NCBI RefSeq assembly: GCF_022919575.1
Contig: NZ_CP095071.1
Coordinates: 558,001-622,000, forward strand
Source: Gracilibacillus salinarum
GTDB lineage: Bacteria > Bacillota > Bacilli > Bacillales > Amphibacillaceae
Reading direction: 5' to 3'
Length of the DNA: 64,000 bases
Made by a program: the position numbers and the translations under genes
Part shown: one piece after another, positions 28,526 through 38,260 of the stretch
Layout of the letters: every line of letters begins with the position of its first letter
How positions within the stretch are numbered: position 1 is the first letter of the stretch
The notes under the pieces: model-generated
What the model was told of the DNA's origin: nothing
What the model saw: only the letters and a program-made list of their open reading frames with translations
Database searches by the model: none

Positions 28526-29691
28526 TAGAAGCACCTGATTTCCTCACGGTATTGATCAATCGCTTCTTTTAATTTAGGGAACTGATCATTTGGGAACTGT
28601 TCTAATATTGCTTTAGCAACTTCGAATGCTACGACATGCTCCATAACAACTGCAGCAGCAGGTACAGCACAAGAATCAGATCGCTCAATACTTGCATTGA
28701 AAGGTTCTTTTGATTCAATATCGACACTTTGCAATGGTTTATATAAGGTCGGAATTGGTTTCATCACACCTTTGACAATTACTGGCATTCCTGTAGTCAT
28801 ACCACCTTCAAAACCGCCAAGACGATTGGTTCTTCTGTAGAAACCTCGTTCTTCAGACCATAATATTTCATCATGAACGTCACTTCCGTTTTTACGAGCT
28901 GCTTCAAAACCTATTCCAAATTCTACCCCTTTGAATGCATTAATGCTTTGTACAGCACCAGCTATACGCCCATCAAGCTTACGATCATAATGGACATAGG
29001 AACCAAGTCCAGCCGGAAGTCCTTCTATCGACACTTCACAAACACCACCGATAGAATCTCCTTCTTTCTTCGCAATATCGATTGCATCCATCATTTGCTT
29101 GCCGACTGTTTCATCTAAGCAACGAACTGGCGATTCTTCAGAAATTTTAATCTTTTCTTTTATGGATAATTCAGGCTTTTCAGCTGCTTTGATACCGGCG
29201 ATTTCTTTCACATAGCCGACAATTTCAATATCCAAGTGTTTTAACAATGTTTTAGCTACTGCACCAGCAGCAACACGTGCAGTTGTCTCACGTGCTGATG
29301 AACGCTCCAGTATATTACGCATATCACGATGGCCGTATTTTAATGCACCATTCAAATCAGCATGACCAGGACGCGCCCTAGTTACTACGCGGCGAATCTT
29401 TTGGTCCTCTTCTACAGGATCTTCACCCATTACATCGATCCAATGCTTAAAATCATCATTATGCACTACTAGAGCAATTGGTGAGCCTAGCGTGTAGCCG
29501 TGGCGCACTCCTCCAACAATATCTACTAAATCTTTCTCTATCTGCATTCGCTTCCCTCTTCCATGCCCTTTCTGACGGCGAAGTAGAGAGTGATTTATAT
29601 CATCTTGTGTCAATGGCATCCGTGCCGGTAAACCTTCTATAATTGTAGTTTGCTGCTTACCATGTGATTCACCTGCTGTTAAATAACGCAT
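28525..29691 (-). CDS. aroC: Chorismate synthase
   Basis: This FMN-dependent enzyme forms chorismate from EPSP. The family signatures are [17 protein letters not shown] at the N-terminus, [17 protein letters not shown] in the middle, and [16 protein letters not shown] further on. The length is 388 residues, as in B. subtilis (where it is called aroF). AAGGGGG precedes the ATG. It opens the aroC-aroB-aroH-hisC-tyrA-aroA series and supplies menaquinone and aromatic amino acid branches. Confidence 0.97.
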   Translation of the reverse strand: MRYLTAGESHGKQQTTIIEGLPARMPLTQDDINHSLLRRQKGHGRGKRMQIEKDLVDIVGGVRHGYTLGSPIALVVHNDDFKHWIDVMGEDPVEEDQKIRRVVTRARPGHADLNGALKYGHRDMRNILERSSARETTARVAAGAVAKTLLKHLDIEIVGYVKEIAGIKAAEKPELSIKEKIKISEESPVRCLDETVGKQMMDAIDIAKKEGDSIGGVCEVSIEGLPAGLGSYVHYDRKLDGRIAGAVQSINAFKGVEFGIGFEAARKNGSDVHDEILWSEERGFYRRTNRLGGFEGGMTTGMPVIVKGVMKPIPTLYKPLQSVDIESKEPFNASIERSDSCAVPAAAVVMEHVVAFEVAKAILEQFPNDQFPKLKEAIDQYREEIRCF

Positions 29692-29771
29692 GATTATCCC
29701 CCTTAATAATTATTTTTGTATTAATATACCATAGCGAAACGGTACTGTGTGTAAATTTTCTGATTTTTTTG

Positions 29772-30545
29772 TCAATTATTTTTTTTGTAAAAAAAAGTGT
29801 CGAATACTTCTAATCCATATTGATCTGGTGAAAAAATTTGCTCTGTACTTCCAACAAAAAAGATTCCATCCTTTGCCAGCGCACGACTAAATTGTTGATA
29901 AACTGTACGCTTTGCCTCTTCAGTAAAGTAGATCAATACGTTGCGACATACGATGAGATCGACTTGAGCTGGATACGTATCTGCTAATAGATTATGTTGT
30001 TGGAAACGTATGGTTTCCTTTAATTTTTCATCGATCTTATATGTATCCCCTTCTTGATGAAAATATTGCTTTTTCATATCGGGCGGTACTTCTTGTAACG
30101 CTCTTTCCTTATAAATACCTTGTTTAGCTCTTGCCAGAACATTCTGATCAATATCTGTTGCAATGATCTCAATGTCAGATGCTTGCCAGAATTGATTGGC
30201 GATTATCGCTAGTGTATAAGGTTCTTCGCCTGTAGAACAAGCAGCACTCCAAATTCTAATGCCATTCTTCTTTTTGGAAAGCGCAGGAAAGATTTGTTTC
30301 TCCAACACTTCCCATCGAGAAGGATTTCGAAAAAATTCGGAAACATTGATCGTCACTTTATCAAGAAACTCATTCATTACTTGCTGATCAGTATTGATCA
30401 CTTGAAAAAAGTCATGAAATGAATGGAATCCTAACTTATTACGCAAAGATGTTAATCGCCTTTTCATTTGAGCTTCTTTGTATAAAGATAAATCAAGGCC
30501 TGTTTTTTTGTAAACTTGACTAGTAAAGGCTTGATAATCTGACAT
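29772..30545 (-). CDS. cheR: Chemotaxis protein methyltransferase CheR
   Basis: CheR methylates glutamates of chemoreceptors using S-adenosylmethionine. The N-terminal helical domain (about residues 1-75) precedes the SAM-binding core with WSAACSTGEEPYTLAI and IATDIDQNVLARAK, and DLIVCRNVLIYF near the end. It is 257 residues, full length. AAGGGAG lies before the ATG. It sits between ndk and aroC as in B. subtilis, indicating a motile organism. Confidence 0.95.
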   Translation of the reverse strand: MSDYQAFTSQVYKKTGLDLSLYKEAQMKRRLTSLRNKLGFHSFHDFFQVINTDQQVMNEFLDKVTINVSEFFRNPSRWEVLEKQIFPALSKKKNGIRIWSAACSTGEEPYTLAIIANQFWQASDIEIIATDIDQNVLARAKQGIYKERALQEVPPDMKKQYFHQEGDTYKIDEKLKETIRFQQHNLLADTYPAQVDLIVCRNVLIYFTEEAKRTVYQQFSRALAKDGIFFVGSTEQIFSPDQYGLEVFDTFFYKKNN

Positions 30546-30575
30546 CTTCCGTCTCCCTTAATCGCTTTTTTCTAA

Positions 30576-31022
30576 TTATGACAACCAGTTATCTATATCT
30601 TTCGTATAATTCTGAATTTCTTCAGGGGCAAAAAATAACTGTATTTCCCGCTCTGCACTTTCTAACGAATCAGAACCATGAATGATATTTCGATGTGTCA
30701 CCATACCAAAATCACCGCGGATCGTCCCGACAGCAGCTGCTTGAGGATTTGTTTTCCCCATCATTGTTCTAGAAGTTTCGATAACATTCTCTCCTTGCCA
30801 GACCATTGCAAATACTGGTCCTGAAGTGATGAAAGATACTAAATCTCCAAAGAATGGTTTATCTTTATGCTCTGCATAATGGTTCTTTGCTGTAGCTTCT
30901 GGAATTGTCATAAGCTTAGCTGCTAGTAGTTTAAATCCTTTTTGTTCAAATCTTTTTACAATTTCACCAATTAGATTTCGTTGTACTGCATCTGGTTTTA
31001 TCATCAAAAACGTTTTTTCCAT
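30576..31022 (-). CDS. ndk: Nucleoside diphosphate kinase
   Basis: Ndk balances nucleoside triphosphate pools by phosphotransfer through a histidine. The phospho-histidine is in [13 protein letters not shown], and the N-terminal [15 protein letters not shown] is typical. The length is 148 residues, complete. It lies between hepT and cheR in a tight run of minus-strand genes. Confidence 0.97.
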   Translation of the reverse strand: MEKTFLMIKPDAVQRNLIGEIVKRFEQKGFKLLAAKLMTIPEATAKNHYAEHKDKPFFGDLVSFITSGPVFAMVWQGENVIETSRTMMGKTNPQAAAVGTIRGDFGMVTHRNIIHGSDSLESAEREIQLFFAPEEIQNYTKDIDNWLS

Positions 31023-31034
31023 GTTATCACCTCA

Positions 31035-32006
31035 TTATAATTTTCTGTTGCCTATATAATTTGCAATTTTAGCTAACGCATCTTTAGCCTGATTGGCTGG
31101 TAATAATTCTAAAGAATCATACGCTTTTCTAAGATAGAGATCACTTACAGTTCTTGCTTGTGAAATCGCGTCTGATTTTGCAATCTGCTCAATAATTGGA
31201 CGCATTCGTTCCGGATTTACTTCCTGCCTGTTTTCGAAAGCTTTTTCTAAATCCTTTTTTATGTAATTATTCTCTAATGCATACAGAACTGGCAACGTTA
31301 TATTTCCTTGAATCAAGTCACTGCCTGCAGGTTTACCCAGTTCCTTCTCTGATGCTGTAAAATCCAATATATCATCAATGATTTGATATGACATGCCCAT
31401 GTAATATCCGTAACGGAATAAAGCTTTCTCTGTATGATCATCTGTATTTGCCACAATGGCTCCTAACTGACAACTTGATGATATTAACAGTGCTGTTTTA
31501 CGTTTGATTCTTCGTAAGTATGTTCGTAAATCTTGTTGAAGGTTATATTTGTCTTTAATTTGTTCAATCTCGCCAACGGTAAGCTCCATCATTGTTTTTG
31601 CTAAAATTTGATGTGCCCTGGGCTTATCAATATCAGTAAATTGCTGGAGAGCTTTAGCAAATATGTAATCACCTGTTAGCATCGCAACTTGATTATCCCA
31701 ATTTGCTTTTACAGTCGGTTTTCCTCTTCTCATATTGGAATCGTCAATCACATCATCATGCACCAGCGAAGCCATGTGAATTAACTCTAGTGAACTAGCT
31801 ACATTCTTTATATGATTCAGATTGTATTCTCCGAATTTAGAGGCTAATACTACAAATACCGGCCTTAATCGCTTACCGCCAGCTTTCAATAATTGAATAG
31901 AGGCTTCATGCAGAACAGGCTGATCTGCGTAAACCGTTTTTTCAAGCGCATCTTCAATTTCGGATAAATCTTTTTTGATAAATGCATATGTCTTTGCAAG
32001 CTTCAT
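31035..32006 (-). CDS. hepT: Heptaprenyl diphosphate synthase component II
   Basis: HepT is the catalytic subunit of the two-part synthase that makes the C35 side chain of menaquinone-7. The two aspartate-rich motifs are DDVIDDSNMRRG (first, near residue 84) and QIIDDILDF (second). GGKRLRP at the N-terminal side binds the substrate diphosphate. It needs component I (HepS), encoded two genes upstream. It is 323 residues. Confidence 0.96.
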   Translation of the reverse strand: MKLAKTYAFIKKDLSEIEDALEKTVYADQPVLHEASIQLLKAGGKRLRPVFVVLASKFGEYNLNHIKNVASSLELIHMASLVHDDVIDDSNMRRGKPTVKANWDNQVAMLTGDYIFAKALQQFTDIDKPRAHQILAKTMMELTVGEIEQIKDKYNLQQDLRTYLRRIKRKTALLISSSCQLGAIVANTDDHTEKALFRYGYYMGMSYQIIDDILDFTASEKELGKPAGSDLIQGNITLPVLYALENNYIKKDLEKAFENRQEVNPERMRPIIEQIAKSDAISQARTVSDLYLRKAYDSLELLPANQAKDALAKIANYIGNRKL

Positions 32007-32018
32007 ATCATGTCACCT

Positions 32019-32735
32019 TTATTTCTTCCCTTGTTTTTCACCTAGATGCACGGCTGCCACGCCACCTGTATAACTTTTGTACTGTACATTGATAAGCCCT
32101 GCATCTTCAAATAGTCTTTTCAGCGGCTCTTTATCAGGAAAATCTTTAGCAGATTCATGCAACCAGACGTACTCTTGATAGCTTTTTGCGAAAATCTTCC
32201 CAAATAAAGGCATAATATTTTTAAAATAGAAATAGTAGATTTTACGAAATAAAGTCCCGGTGGGCTGAGAAGTTTCTAGACAAACCACTGTTCCCCCTGG
32301 CTTTACTACGCGGTGCATTTCTTTCAAAGTTTGTAAATAATCGGGGACATTTCGCAACCCGAAACCGATGGTAACATAATCAAAATAATTATCTTCAAAT
32401 GGCAAATCCATCGCATTGCCATGTACAAACTCCACATTATCGAAAGAATGCTGCTGCTTTCTATCCTCAGCTACCGACAGCATATTTTGGCTGAAATCAA
32501 GACCAACCACTTCACCGTCATCTCCAACTGCCTCTGACAATGCAAATGACCAGTCACCTGTCCCGCAGCAAACATCCAATGCTTTTTCCCCATTTTCAAC
32601 TTGCATCTTTTTCATTACATCATACCGCCACTTTTTATGACGTTGAAACGAGATGATGGAGTTCATATGATCATAATTACTATAGATTTTTTCAAATACC
32701 TGATGTACTTTTTCTTCTTTTGATTGTTTCGTCAT
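32019..32735 (-). CDS. menG: Demethylmenaquinone methyltransferase
   Basis: MenG (UbiE family) carries out the last methylation in menaquinone synthesis. The SAM site is [14 protein letters not shown], followed by [11 protein letters not shown] and the C-terminal signature [13 protein letters not shown]. The ATG at 32735 overlaps the hepS stop as ATGA and has an AAGGATT ribosome site. It is 238 residues. The hepS-menG-hepT order is the conserved menaquinone unit. Confidence 0.96.
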   Translation of the reverse strand: MTKQSKEEKVHQVFEKIYSNYDHMNSIISFQRHKKWRYDVMKKMQVENGEKALDVCCGTGDWSFALSEAVGDDGEVVGLDFSQNMLSVAEDRKQQHSFDNVEFVHGNAMDLPFEDNYFDYVTIGFGLRNVPDYLQTLKEMHRVVKPGGTVVCLETSQPTGTLFRKIYYFYFKNIMPLFGKIFAKSYQEYVWLHESAKDFPDKEPLKRLFEDAGLINVQYKSYTGGVAAVHLGEKQGKK

Positions 32736-33508
32736 TGTGATAATCCTTCTTCCAGTACCATATTCCAATTGTTCTCTGATCTAAGCTGAAACAAATCAAG
32801 ATCTTTAGGAATAACAGCTTGCTCTTTATTAGCAGCAAGTGTATCTAATTCATAAGAGACCTTTGAGATATATTGTTTCAATGCTTTAGCAAGCTGCATG
32901 TTATCATGTATTGTATCAATATTTTCTTTTGCCAGACGATGAAAGAAAGTGTTACCCCTTTTTTGGAGTGAGACAAGTTCAAACTCGAGACGCTTGAGAA
33001 TAATCCATTTGCTTAGATAACGGTTATTCTCTAATTTATTTACATAATGCGCCACTTTATCAATCAGAACACATTCAATTACTTGATAGTCCGACATAAA
33101 ATGATTAAAGTCACGATACTTACTGTAATAGAACGTCATCTTCGCCTGTGTCATTTCATTGATTCCATCGGCAAGAAGGCGAATAAAGCTGATGTTATCA
33201 ATATTAGCTAGAAGATGATAATAGATGCCAGAATAGTAATCACCGGCGAGTACAGTTAGCTGCTGTTCCATTACATTTCCATCGTTAAAATGAACATTGA
33301 TTTGATCATGCGTGTTTAAAGCAATCTGCACGAGCATTGTAGTTCGGACTAATTCATCCTGGTTTGGTTTATCTTTCACGAGAGTGTCGATAGCGACAAT
33401 TTTATGTATATCTAGTTCAGGACGATGCAGATGTTTGCTCAAAAAACTTTGATGGATGGTCTGATGTATTAAATTTGTATAGTATTTTATCGTTTCTGTA
33501 TATGTCAT
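32732..33508 (-). CDS. hepS: Heptaprenyl diphosphate synthase component I
   Basis: HepS is the non-catalytic partner that sets product length with HepT. It is a 258-residue helical protein, recognised by [31 protein letters not shown] and its place before menG and hepT. The ATG at 33508 with GGTGAG before it is preferred over the in-frame GTG three codons earlier, which overlaps that ribosome site. Sequence conservation in this family is low, but the context is decisive. Confidence 0.9.
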   Translation of the reverse strand: MTYTETIKYYTNLIHQTIHQSFLSKHLHRPELDIHKIVAIDTLVKDKPNQDELVRTTMLVQIALNTHDQINVHFNDGNVMEQQLTVLAGDYYSGIYYHLLANIDNISFIRLLADGINEMTQAKMTFYYSKYRDFNHFMSDYQVIECVLIDKVAHYVNKLENNRYLSKWIILKRLEFELVSLQKRGNTFFHRLAKENIDTIHDNMQLAKALKQYISKVSYELDTLAANKEQAVIPKDLDLFQLRSENNWNMVLEEGLSQ

Positions 33509-33647
33509 TATACTCACCGCAATTCTTCAAAATCCTATTCTATTTTAACATAGTATAACATAAGTTTACATCATCCTGACCAGATTAAACTTGTTACGAT
33601 TAGTGGGAAGGATTTTTTAGAGAGGTCAATTGATTAAGAGGTATGAA

Positions 33648-33672
33648 AAAAGGGTGCGCTATGCACCCTTTT
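33648..33672 (-). terminator. Terminator of hbs
   Basis: A perfect 10-bp stem (AAAAGGGTGC with GCACCCTTTT, 5-base loop) runs into TT on the minus strand, about 25 bp after the hbs stop. The highly expressed HU gene thus forms its own unit. Confidence 0.85.
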
Positions 33673-33695
33673 TATTGCCCATATGTAATACCATA

Positions 33696-33968
33696 TTATT
33701 TTACGATATCTTTAAGGGCTTTACCTGGTTTAAAAGCAGGCACTTTGCTTGCTGGAATTTCGATTTCATCCCCAGTTTGTGGATTACGCCCTTTACGTGC
33801 AGCACGCTCGCGTACTTCAAAATTACCAAAACCAATTAGTTGTACTTTTTCGCTATCTTTTAGTGAATCCATGATAGATTCAAAAACTGCATCTACAGCT
33901 TTTGTTGCATCTTTTTTAGAAAGTTCACTTTTTTCAGCAACTGCATTGATTAGATCTGTTTTGTTCAT
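33696..33968 (-). CDS. hbs: HU-family DNA-binding protein
   Basis: This 90-residue histone-like protein bends and compacts DNA. The HU signature [20 protein letters not shown] lies in the beta-arm region, and [20 protein letters not shown] is the N-terminal helix. GGGAGGAGGTG before the ATG at 33968 is a very strong ribosome site. In B. subtilis mtrA and mtrB follow between hbs and hepS; both are absent here. Confidence 0.97.
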   Translation of the reverse strand: MNKTDLINAVAEKSELSKKDATKAVDAVFESIMDSLKDSEKVQLIGFGNFEVRERAARKGRNPQTGDEIEIPASKVPAFKPGKALKDIVK

Positions 33969-34057
33969 GATATTCACCTCCTCCCAATGTAAGCTATAAA
34001 TTTTTAACAAATGGAATATTTATAGCTAATTGCCATCTTTAAATGATGACAAGGCTT

Positions 34058-34086
34058 ATCATAACTGAGATTTAAAGATAATTCAA
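34058..34086 (-). promoter_or_regulatory. Sigma-A promoter of hbs
   Basis: TTGAAT (34081-34086, minus strand) is 17 bases from TATGAT (34058-34063). This leaves an untranslated leader of roughly 80 bases before hbs. Confidence 0.7.
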
Positions 34087-34437
34087 CAATTTATAGCCAT
34101 TCAGCAAGAAAAAAATAATATTTTGTCTTTTTCTTGTTAAGTTAACATGAATGTTATCACATGTAATTTCACGATGCAAGTGTTTTCAAACGTTGATATA
34201 CTAATATTTTGAATATCTTTCCTGTTCTATTACCTATTATTGACAGATAACGAACCGAGTATACTACAAAATCATTGGAATAAGCACTATCTCTAGCTTT
34301 ATTTTGCGTATTCTGCTGGAAGAACAACAATTTGGTTGCATATTAAATAAGTGGTTCAATCCATTTTACGATTAGTTCATTCTGCATTTTCACCCCACTT
34401 CTTTTTTGCTGACCTTCTATATTTCCCGCTCTTCAAC
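34087..34437. other. Gene-free AT-rich stretch upstream of hbs
   Basis: No reading frame with a ribosome site, no clear repeat and no strong hairpin was seen here. The part nearest hbs may hold further promoter elements. The rest is featureless AT-rich sequence. Confidence 0.5.
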
Positions 34438-34441
34438 AAAA

Positions 34442-34472
34442 AAAGAAACGCGATTTAACATCGCATTTCTTT
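34442..34472 (-). terminator. Terminator-like hairpin without an adjacent gene
   Basis: On the minus strand GCGAT/ATCGC plus GAAA/TTTC arms (one mismatch between them) are followed by seven T. The nearest upstream gene on that strand (spoIVA) already has its own terminator at 34672-34706. This hairpin would therefore end a transcript arising in the 200 bp between, where a family-1 fragment lies. Confidence 0.65.
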
Positions 34473-34569
34473 CATTAGCAAATATGAGATATATACAAAA
34501 TTTTGTAATAACTGCTTTGTTTCTAGATCATCAGCGCGTGCTATCGTTTTTTTATGAATAAAGAAAACA

Positions 34570-34660
34570 TGTAAGTACAATCATAAAAGTAATCATACTG
34601 AATAGGAAGATAGGTTCTGATAATATGGATTAAGCACATATTTCATTTCAAAATTACCAC
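34570..34660 (-). repeat. Family-1 repeat fragment F (solo end)
   Basis: On the minus strand this reads ATCCATATTATCAGAACC, then TATCTTCCTATTCAGTATG and TGATTGTACTTACATG. It matches the right terminal repeat and outer arm of copy A. GGTAATTTTGAAATG just inside the end also occurs in copy D. Both stem-loop modules are missing, so it is a deletion remnant. Confidence 0.75.
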
Positions 34661-34671
34661 ATTGACATACA

Positions 34672-34706
34672 AAAAAAGCGTAATGTCAATACATTAACGC
34701 TTTTTT
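34672..34706 (-). terminator. Terminator of spoIVA
   Basis: AAGCGTTAATGT pairs with ACATTACGCTT (one bulge) and is followed by seven T on the minus strand, 9 bp past the spoIVA stop. Confidence 0.85.
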
Positions 34707-34714
34707 CAATATAG

Positions 34715-36193
34715 TTATAGTATGATGGCGATTAGACCGCCTGACCCTTCATTGATGATGCGCTCTAAGGTTTCTTTCAATTTAAATCTGGCATTTTCCG
34801 GCATTAATGACAGTTTAGCCTGGATTCCTTCTCTTACAATAGAGCTTAAAGAGCGTCCAAAAATATCAGATTGCCAGATAGAAAGTGGGTCTTCTTCAAA
34901 GTCTTGCATGAGGTAGCGAACTAACTCCTCACTTTGTTTTTCAGTACCGATAATTGGTGCAAACTCTGACTCCACATCCACTTTGATCATGTGAATGGAA
35001 GGTGCAACAGCTTTTAATCTAACACCGAAACGAGGTCCTTGACGGATAATTTCAGGCTCTTCTAATGCCATGTCCGATAAAGCAGGTGCAGCTACTCCGT
35101 ACCCTGTTTGCTTCACCATTTTTAATGCATCGGATATTTGGTCATATTCACGTTTCGCATTGGTAAACTCTTGCATAAGCTGAAGCAGGTGGTCTTTCCC
35201 ACGTATCTCTTCGCCTACAATTTCTTTTAATACCTGGTCATATAACTCATCCGGTGCATGAAGGTCGATATCTGCAACCCCTTCACCCATTTCAATTCCC
35301 GCTAAAGAGGCTTGTTGAATGTAATCAAATTGATCAAATTGACCAATCACATGGTCTACATCACGCAAACGCCTAATGTCTTTAACAGTCTCTTCAATCG
35401 CAAGCTGATAATTTTTACGAAGCCAATGTGACTCGTCAAGCACTAATACCCAGCTAGGTAAATTAACGTTCACTTCAAGTACTGGAAACTCATATAAAAC
35501 CTCACGCAGAACATTATTCACGTCATGCTCTGACATGCTTTCAACACTCATAGATAATACTGGTATATCATGCTTCTCAGATAGTTCTTGTCTTAATAAT
35601 TCCGTTTCCTGATTATAAGGTTGCACAGAGTTGATGATCATGATGAAAGGTTTTCCAACTTCTTTTAGTTCGTCCACCACACGATTTTCTGCCTCTTCAT
35701 AATCTTCACGAGGAATCTCACCGATTGAGCCATCTGTTGTGACCACAATTCCCATAGTAGAGTGTTCCTGGATGACTTTACGTGTTCCGATTTCCGCAGC
35801 ATCATGAAAAGGAATTGGTTCTTCATACCAAGGTGTATGAATCATTCTTGGACCATTCTCATCTTCGAATCCTTGTGCACTGTTTACCGTATACCCTACA
35901 CAATCTACTAATCGGACATTTACCTCTAATCCTTCTTCTACTGTTAAAGATACTGCTTGATTTGGAACAAATTTTGGCTCTGTAGTCATAATCGTCTTTC
36001 CTGCAGCGCTTTGAGGTAGCTCATCTTGTGCTCTAAGTCTATCACTTTCATTCGCGATATTAGGCAAGACCGTCTTTTCCATGAACTTCTTAATAAATGT
36101 CGACTTCCCTGTTCGAACTGCACCTACGACTCCTAAATAAATATCACCATTCGTGCGCTTTGAAATATCCTTGAAGATATCTACCCTTTCCAA
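34715..36193 (-). CDS. spoIVA: Stage IV sporulation protein A (spore coat morphogenetic ATPase)
   Basis: SpoIVA polymerises on the forespore surface with ATP hydrolysis and forms the base of the spore coat. Walker A is GAVRTGKSTFIKKF near residue 25, and the switch-like DCVGYTVNSA follows. The C-terminal end NEGSGGLIAIIL is the localisation tail of the family. The TTG start at 36193 with GGGAGGGG upstream gives 492 residues, exactly the B. subtilis length; the longer ATG reading adds an unrelated tail. A sigma-E type promoter lies upstream. Confidence 0.97.
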   Translation of the reverse strand: MERVDIFKDISKRTNGDIYLGVVGAVRTGKSTFIKKFMEKTVLPNIANESDRLRAQDELPQSAAGKTIMTTEPKFVPNQAVSLTVEEGLEVNVRLVDCVGYTVNSAQGFEDENGPRMIHTPWYEEPIPFHDAAEIGTRKVIQEHSTMGIVVTTDGSIGEIPREDYEEAENRVVDELKEVGKPFIMIINSVQPYNQETELLRQELSEKHDIPVLSMSVESMSEHDVNNVLREVLYEFPVLEVNVNLPSWVLVLDESHWLRKNYQLAIEETVKDIRRLRDVDHVIGQFDQFDYIQQASLAGIEMGEGVADIDLHAPDELYDQVLKEIVGEEIRGKDHLLQLMQEFTNAKREYDQISDALKMVKQTGYGVAAPALSDMALEEPEIIRQGPRFGVRLKAVAPSIHMIKVDVESEFAPIIGTEKQSEELVRYLMQDFEEDPLSIWQSDIFGRSLSSIVREGIQAKLSLMPENARFKLKETLERIINEGSGGLIAIIL

Positions 36194-36249
36194 ATGATCC
36201 CCTCCCGATCTGTTCGACCTCATCATTCATTCGAATCTTTGACAATTCT

Positions 36250-36279
36250 ATTCTATGATGTTGTCCTACTATTTTATGC
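36250..36279 (-). promoter_or_regulatory. Sigma-E promoter of spoIVA
   Basis: On the minus strand GCATAAA (36273-36279) is 15 bases from CATAGAAT (36250-36257). This matches the mother-cell sigma-E pattern at 5 of 7 and 7 of 8 positions. It lies about 57 bases before the TTG start, and spoIVA is known to be sigma-E dependent in B. subtilis. Confidence 0.6.
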
Positions 36280-36507
36280 AAAATATTCGCATAATAAATA
36301 AACTTTCATGGAATATACGTCAACTCAGTTATCCAGTACTAATGACAAGTTATGATAGGGGATCAATGAATATGCCTATTTATTAAAAACTTGGCCAATT
36401 CATTATGACTGATATACGATACAAGGAGTAACGATGAAATCGACTATCTTTTTTAATATAGACCAAGCTTTGCCCGGCGGGATAATCAACAGCAGTATGT
36501 AAAAGCT

Positions 36508-36660
36508 ACCTAATAACGTCGTTTATGTTAGTTTGCTAGGAGGTCATTTTGTATTAATTCTTATGCTTTGATACCGATTCGGTCAACCACATCACTAGGA
36601 TAGGAGCTCTACAACCCCTGAAAGATCAAACATATAGAGAGCATATGCCAAAATTTTTAT
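36508..36660 (+). repeat. Family-1 repeat remnant (decayed, inverted)
   Basis: A degenerate end (CTACCTAATAACGTCGTTTA) is followed by GGTCATTTTG, then GATACCGATTCGGTCAACCA, then TAGGATAGGAGCTCTACAACC. These match the reverse complement of the right half of copies A-C in order, with the apical cassette and left module deleted. It sits directly left of full copy B, so the site has been used at least twice. The bases 36280-36507 show nothing recognisable. Confidence 0.65.
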
Positions 36661-36720
36661 ACTCCATACACTTTCAGTTTCACTACGTCGAACTTCTTCG
36701 TCACTAAAATTTTGACCGGT

Positions 36721-37346
36721 CCTAATTGACATAAATTATATACAACTACCTATAATGTGGATTATGTAAACAAAGGCTGTATTGCAAAATAGTCATTTTG
36801 ATATTTTTTATCTGCTTAGCAAAGCTCCGGAAATAGGCTCCGCGTCCTGTGGGCACGGCTTCAGCTAATTTAGGAAAGAAAATTCTTTTCTTTCCTAAAT
36901 GGATCTTCAGCTCGCGCTGATTCCACGGGAGTCTCCGCCTATTTCCTACGCTTTAGGGAAGTGCTACAACTAATGGAACAGCTAAAAGCAGTGGTTCTAG
37001 GCATTATGTTAATCATTCAATACCTGTTATATAGGGATGAGTGATCAATATGTTATATCTTAAAAAGGTTGTAGAGTACCAATTTTAGCGTAGGCCAACC
37101 ACGTAGACTCCCGCGGGACAGGCAGGCGCTGAAGATCCACAACGTCTGCACCTGCGTCTACTAGTAATGCTTCGAAGTTGGCTTCCTCGGTGCAAGGCAG
37201 CAAAGAAGTAACGCAAGTAGTAGCCTAGCTTCAGCCGTACCCCGCAGGACGCGGAGTGGTTGGACGGAGCGGTATCCAAGCACATTGAATATCTCAATAT
37301 GGCTGCTTGGCTAGCGATGGCTAGTTAACATAATCCACATTATAGG
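36721..37346 (+). repeat. Family-1 two-module repeat, copy B (short/long cassettes)
   Basis: The core runs 36749-37346 between terminal inverted repeats that both carry the same private change (ATGTGG instead of ATATGG). The left flank has TTGACA-N19-TATAAT (36726-36756). Module 1 holds the short apical hairpin, a perfect 15-bp stem with a 3-base loop at 36868-36900. Module 2 holds the long cassette, with basal stem CCAACCAC/GTGGTTGG. It lies between spoIVA and yphF. The left half shares TCCTAATTGAC and ACAACT with copies A and C. Confidence 0.9.
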
Positions 37347-37472
37347 AACTCATATTCATCTTTTTTTCGTGGGAAATTGCAGAACGTTGCGTCGTTTATG
37401 GACACCCGTGTGGTCTTAGCTGTTTATGTTAGAAAACTGAACGAAAAGTTAAGACGCTTTCTCACTTCACAA

Positions 37473-37504
37473 AAAAACTTACCCAAATTGGATAAGTTTT
37501 TCTC
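37473..37504 (-). terminator. Terminator of yphF
   Basis: AAAACTTA and TAAGTTTT pair around an inner CCA/TGG stem, and a seven-T run follows on the minus strand, a few bases past the yphF stop. Confidence 0.8.
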
Positions 37505-37509
37505 ATTGA

Positions 37510-38238
37510 TTACCAACCTTCTTCCAGATCAGTTGCGAAAGCTGGTTCTCCTTCTTTTATTGTATAGGGAATACTGTATGCAGGTACAACCGGATAATCT
37601 TTTATTAAGATAGGACGAATATCATCTCCATTCTTATATTGATGATCTTTACTTTGGAGAGCTTGATAAAGATCAATCCGGTAATCAATCAGTAATTCAC
37701 CTTCTGCAGTAATATATACAGGTAAAGTATTTTTTGAATAAGGACTGTGTACTTGCGGTTTAGCATCCAAGTTTAGTTTCTCATAGTCCAATTCATAAAT
37801 ACCTTCTGCTACTTTCTCACCGAATGGAGGATATGTATGATCACTGCGATAGATAAAAAGTCGTTGTTGAATGGTACGGATCTCATCTGTTAAATGTAAA
37901 TCAATCACTTTAACAGTAGGGTTGTCTTCCACATCAACAAGTACATATTGATAACTTCCACCGTTTTCAAATGCAGTAGCAGGAATCGATTGAATAAGTG
38001 CTCGTTGTTTTAACATACTGAAATCGATCACATATTTTTGATATAATGGCGTGTCATTTTCTTTTGTTTGAATGGGTAATAACCCTCCAGTTTGTTCCGC
38101 ATATTGATCAATTGCTTGTTGTACAGTTTCGAGCTGGTTATCATTTGAAATCTGATTTTCACTTAAATTTTCTTCCGGGTACATACAACCAGTCAGAAAA
38201 ATAACACTCACTATTAGTGCTGTGATTTTATGTAACAT
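37510..38238 (-). CDS. yphF: YphF-like lipoprotein
   Basis: This 242-residue protein has a lipoprotein signal: a hydrophobic stretch ALIVSVIFLTGC with the lipid-modified cysteine at about residue 18. It is thus anchored outside the membrane. The mature part is mixed alpha/beta, with DQYAEQTGGLLPI and LPVYITAEGELLIDYRID segments also found in other YphF proteins. Function is unknown. It follows yphE and precedes spoIVA as in B. subtilis. AAGGAGG lies 14 bases before the chosen ATG, which is long, so a slightly earlier start cannot be excluded. Confidence 0.8.
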   Translation of the reverse strand: MLHKITALIVSVIFLTGCMYPEENLSENQISNDNQLETVQQAIDQYAEQTGGLLPIQTKENDTPLYQKYVIDFSMLKQRALIQSIPATAFENGGSYQYVLVDVEDNPTVKVIDLHLTDEIRTIQQRLFIYRSDHTYPPFGEKVAEGIYELDYEKLNLDAKPQVHSPYSKNTLPVYITAEGELLIDYRIDLYQALQSKDHQYKNGDDIRPILIKDYPVVPAYSIPYTIKEGEPAFATDLEEGW

Positions 38239-38260
38239 TACGTCTATCTCATCCTCCTTA

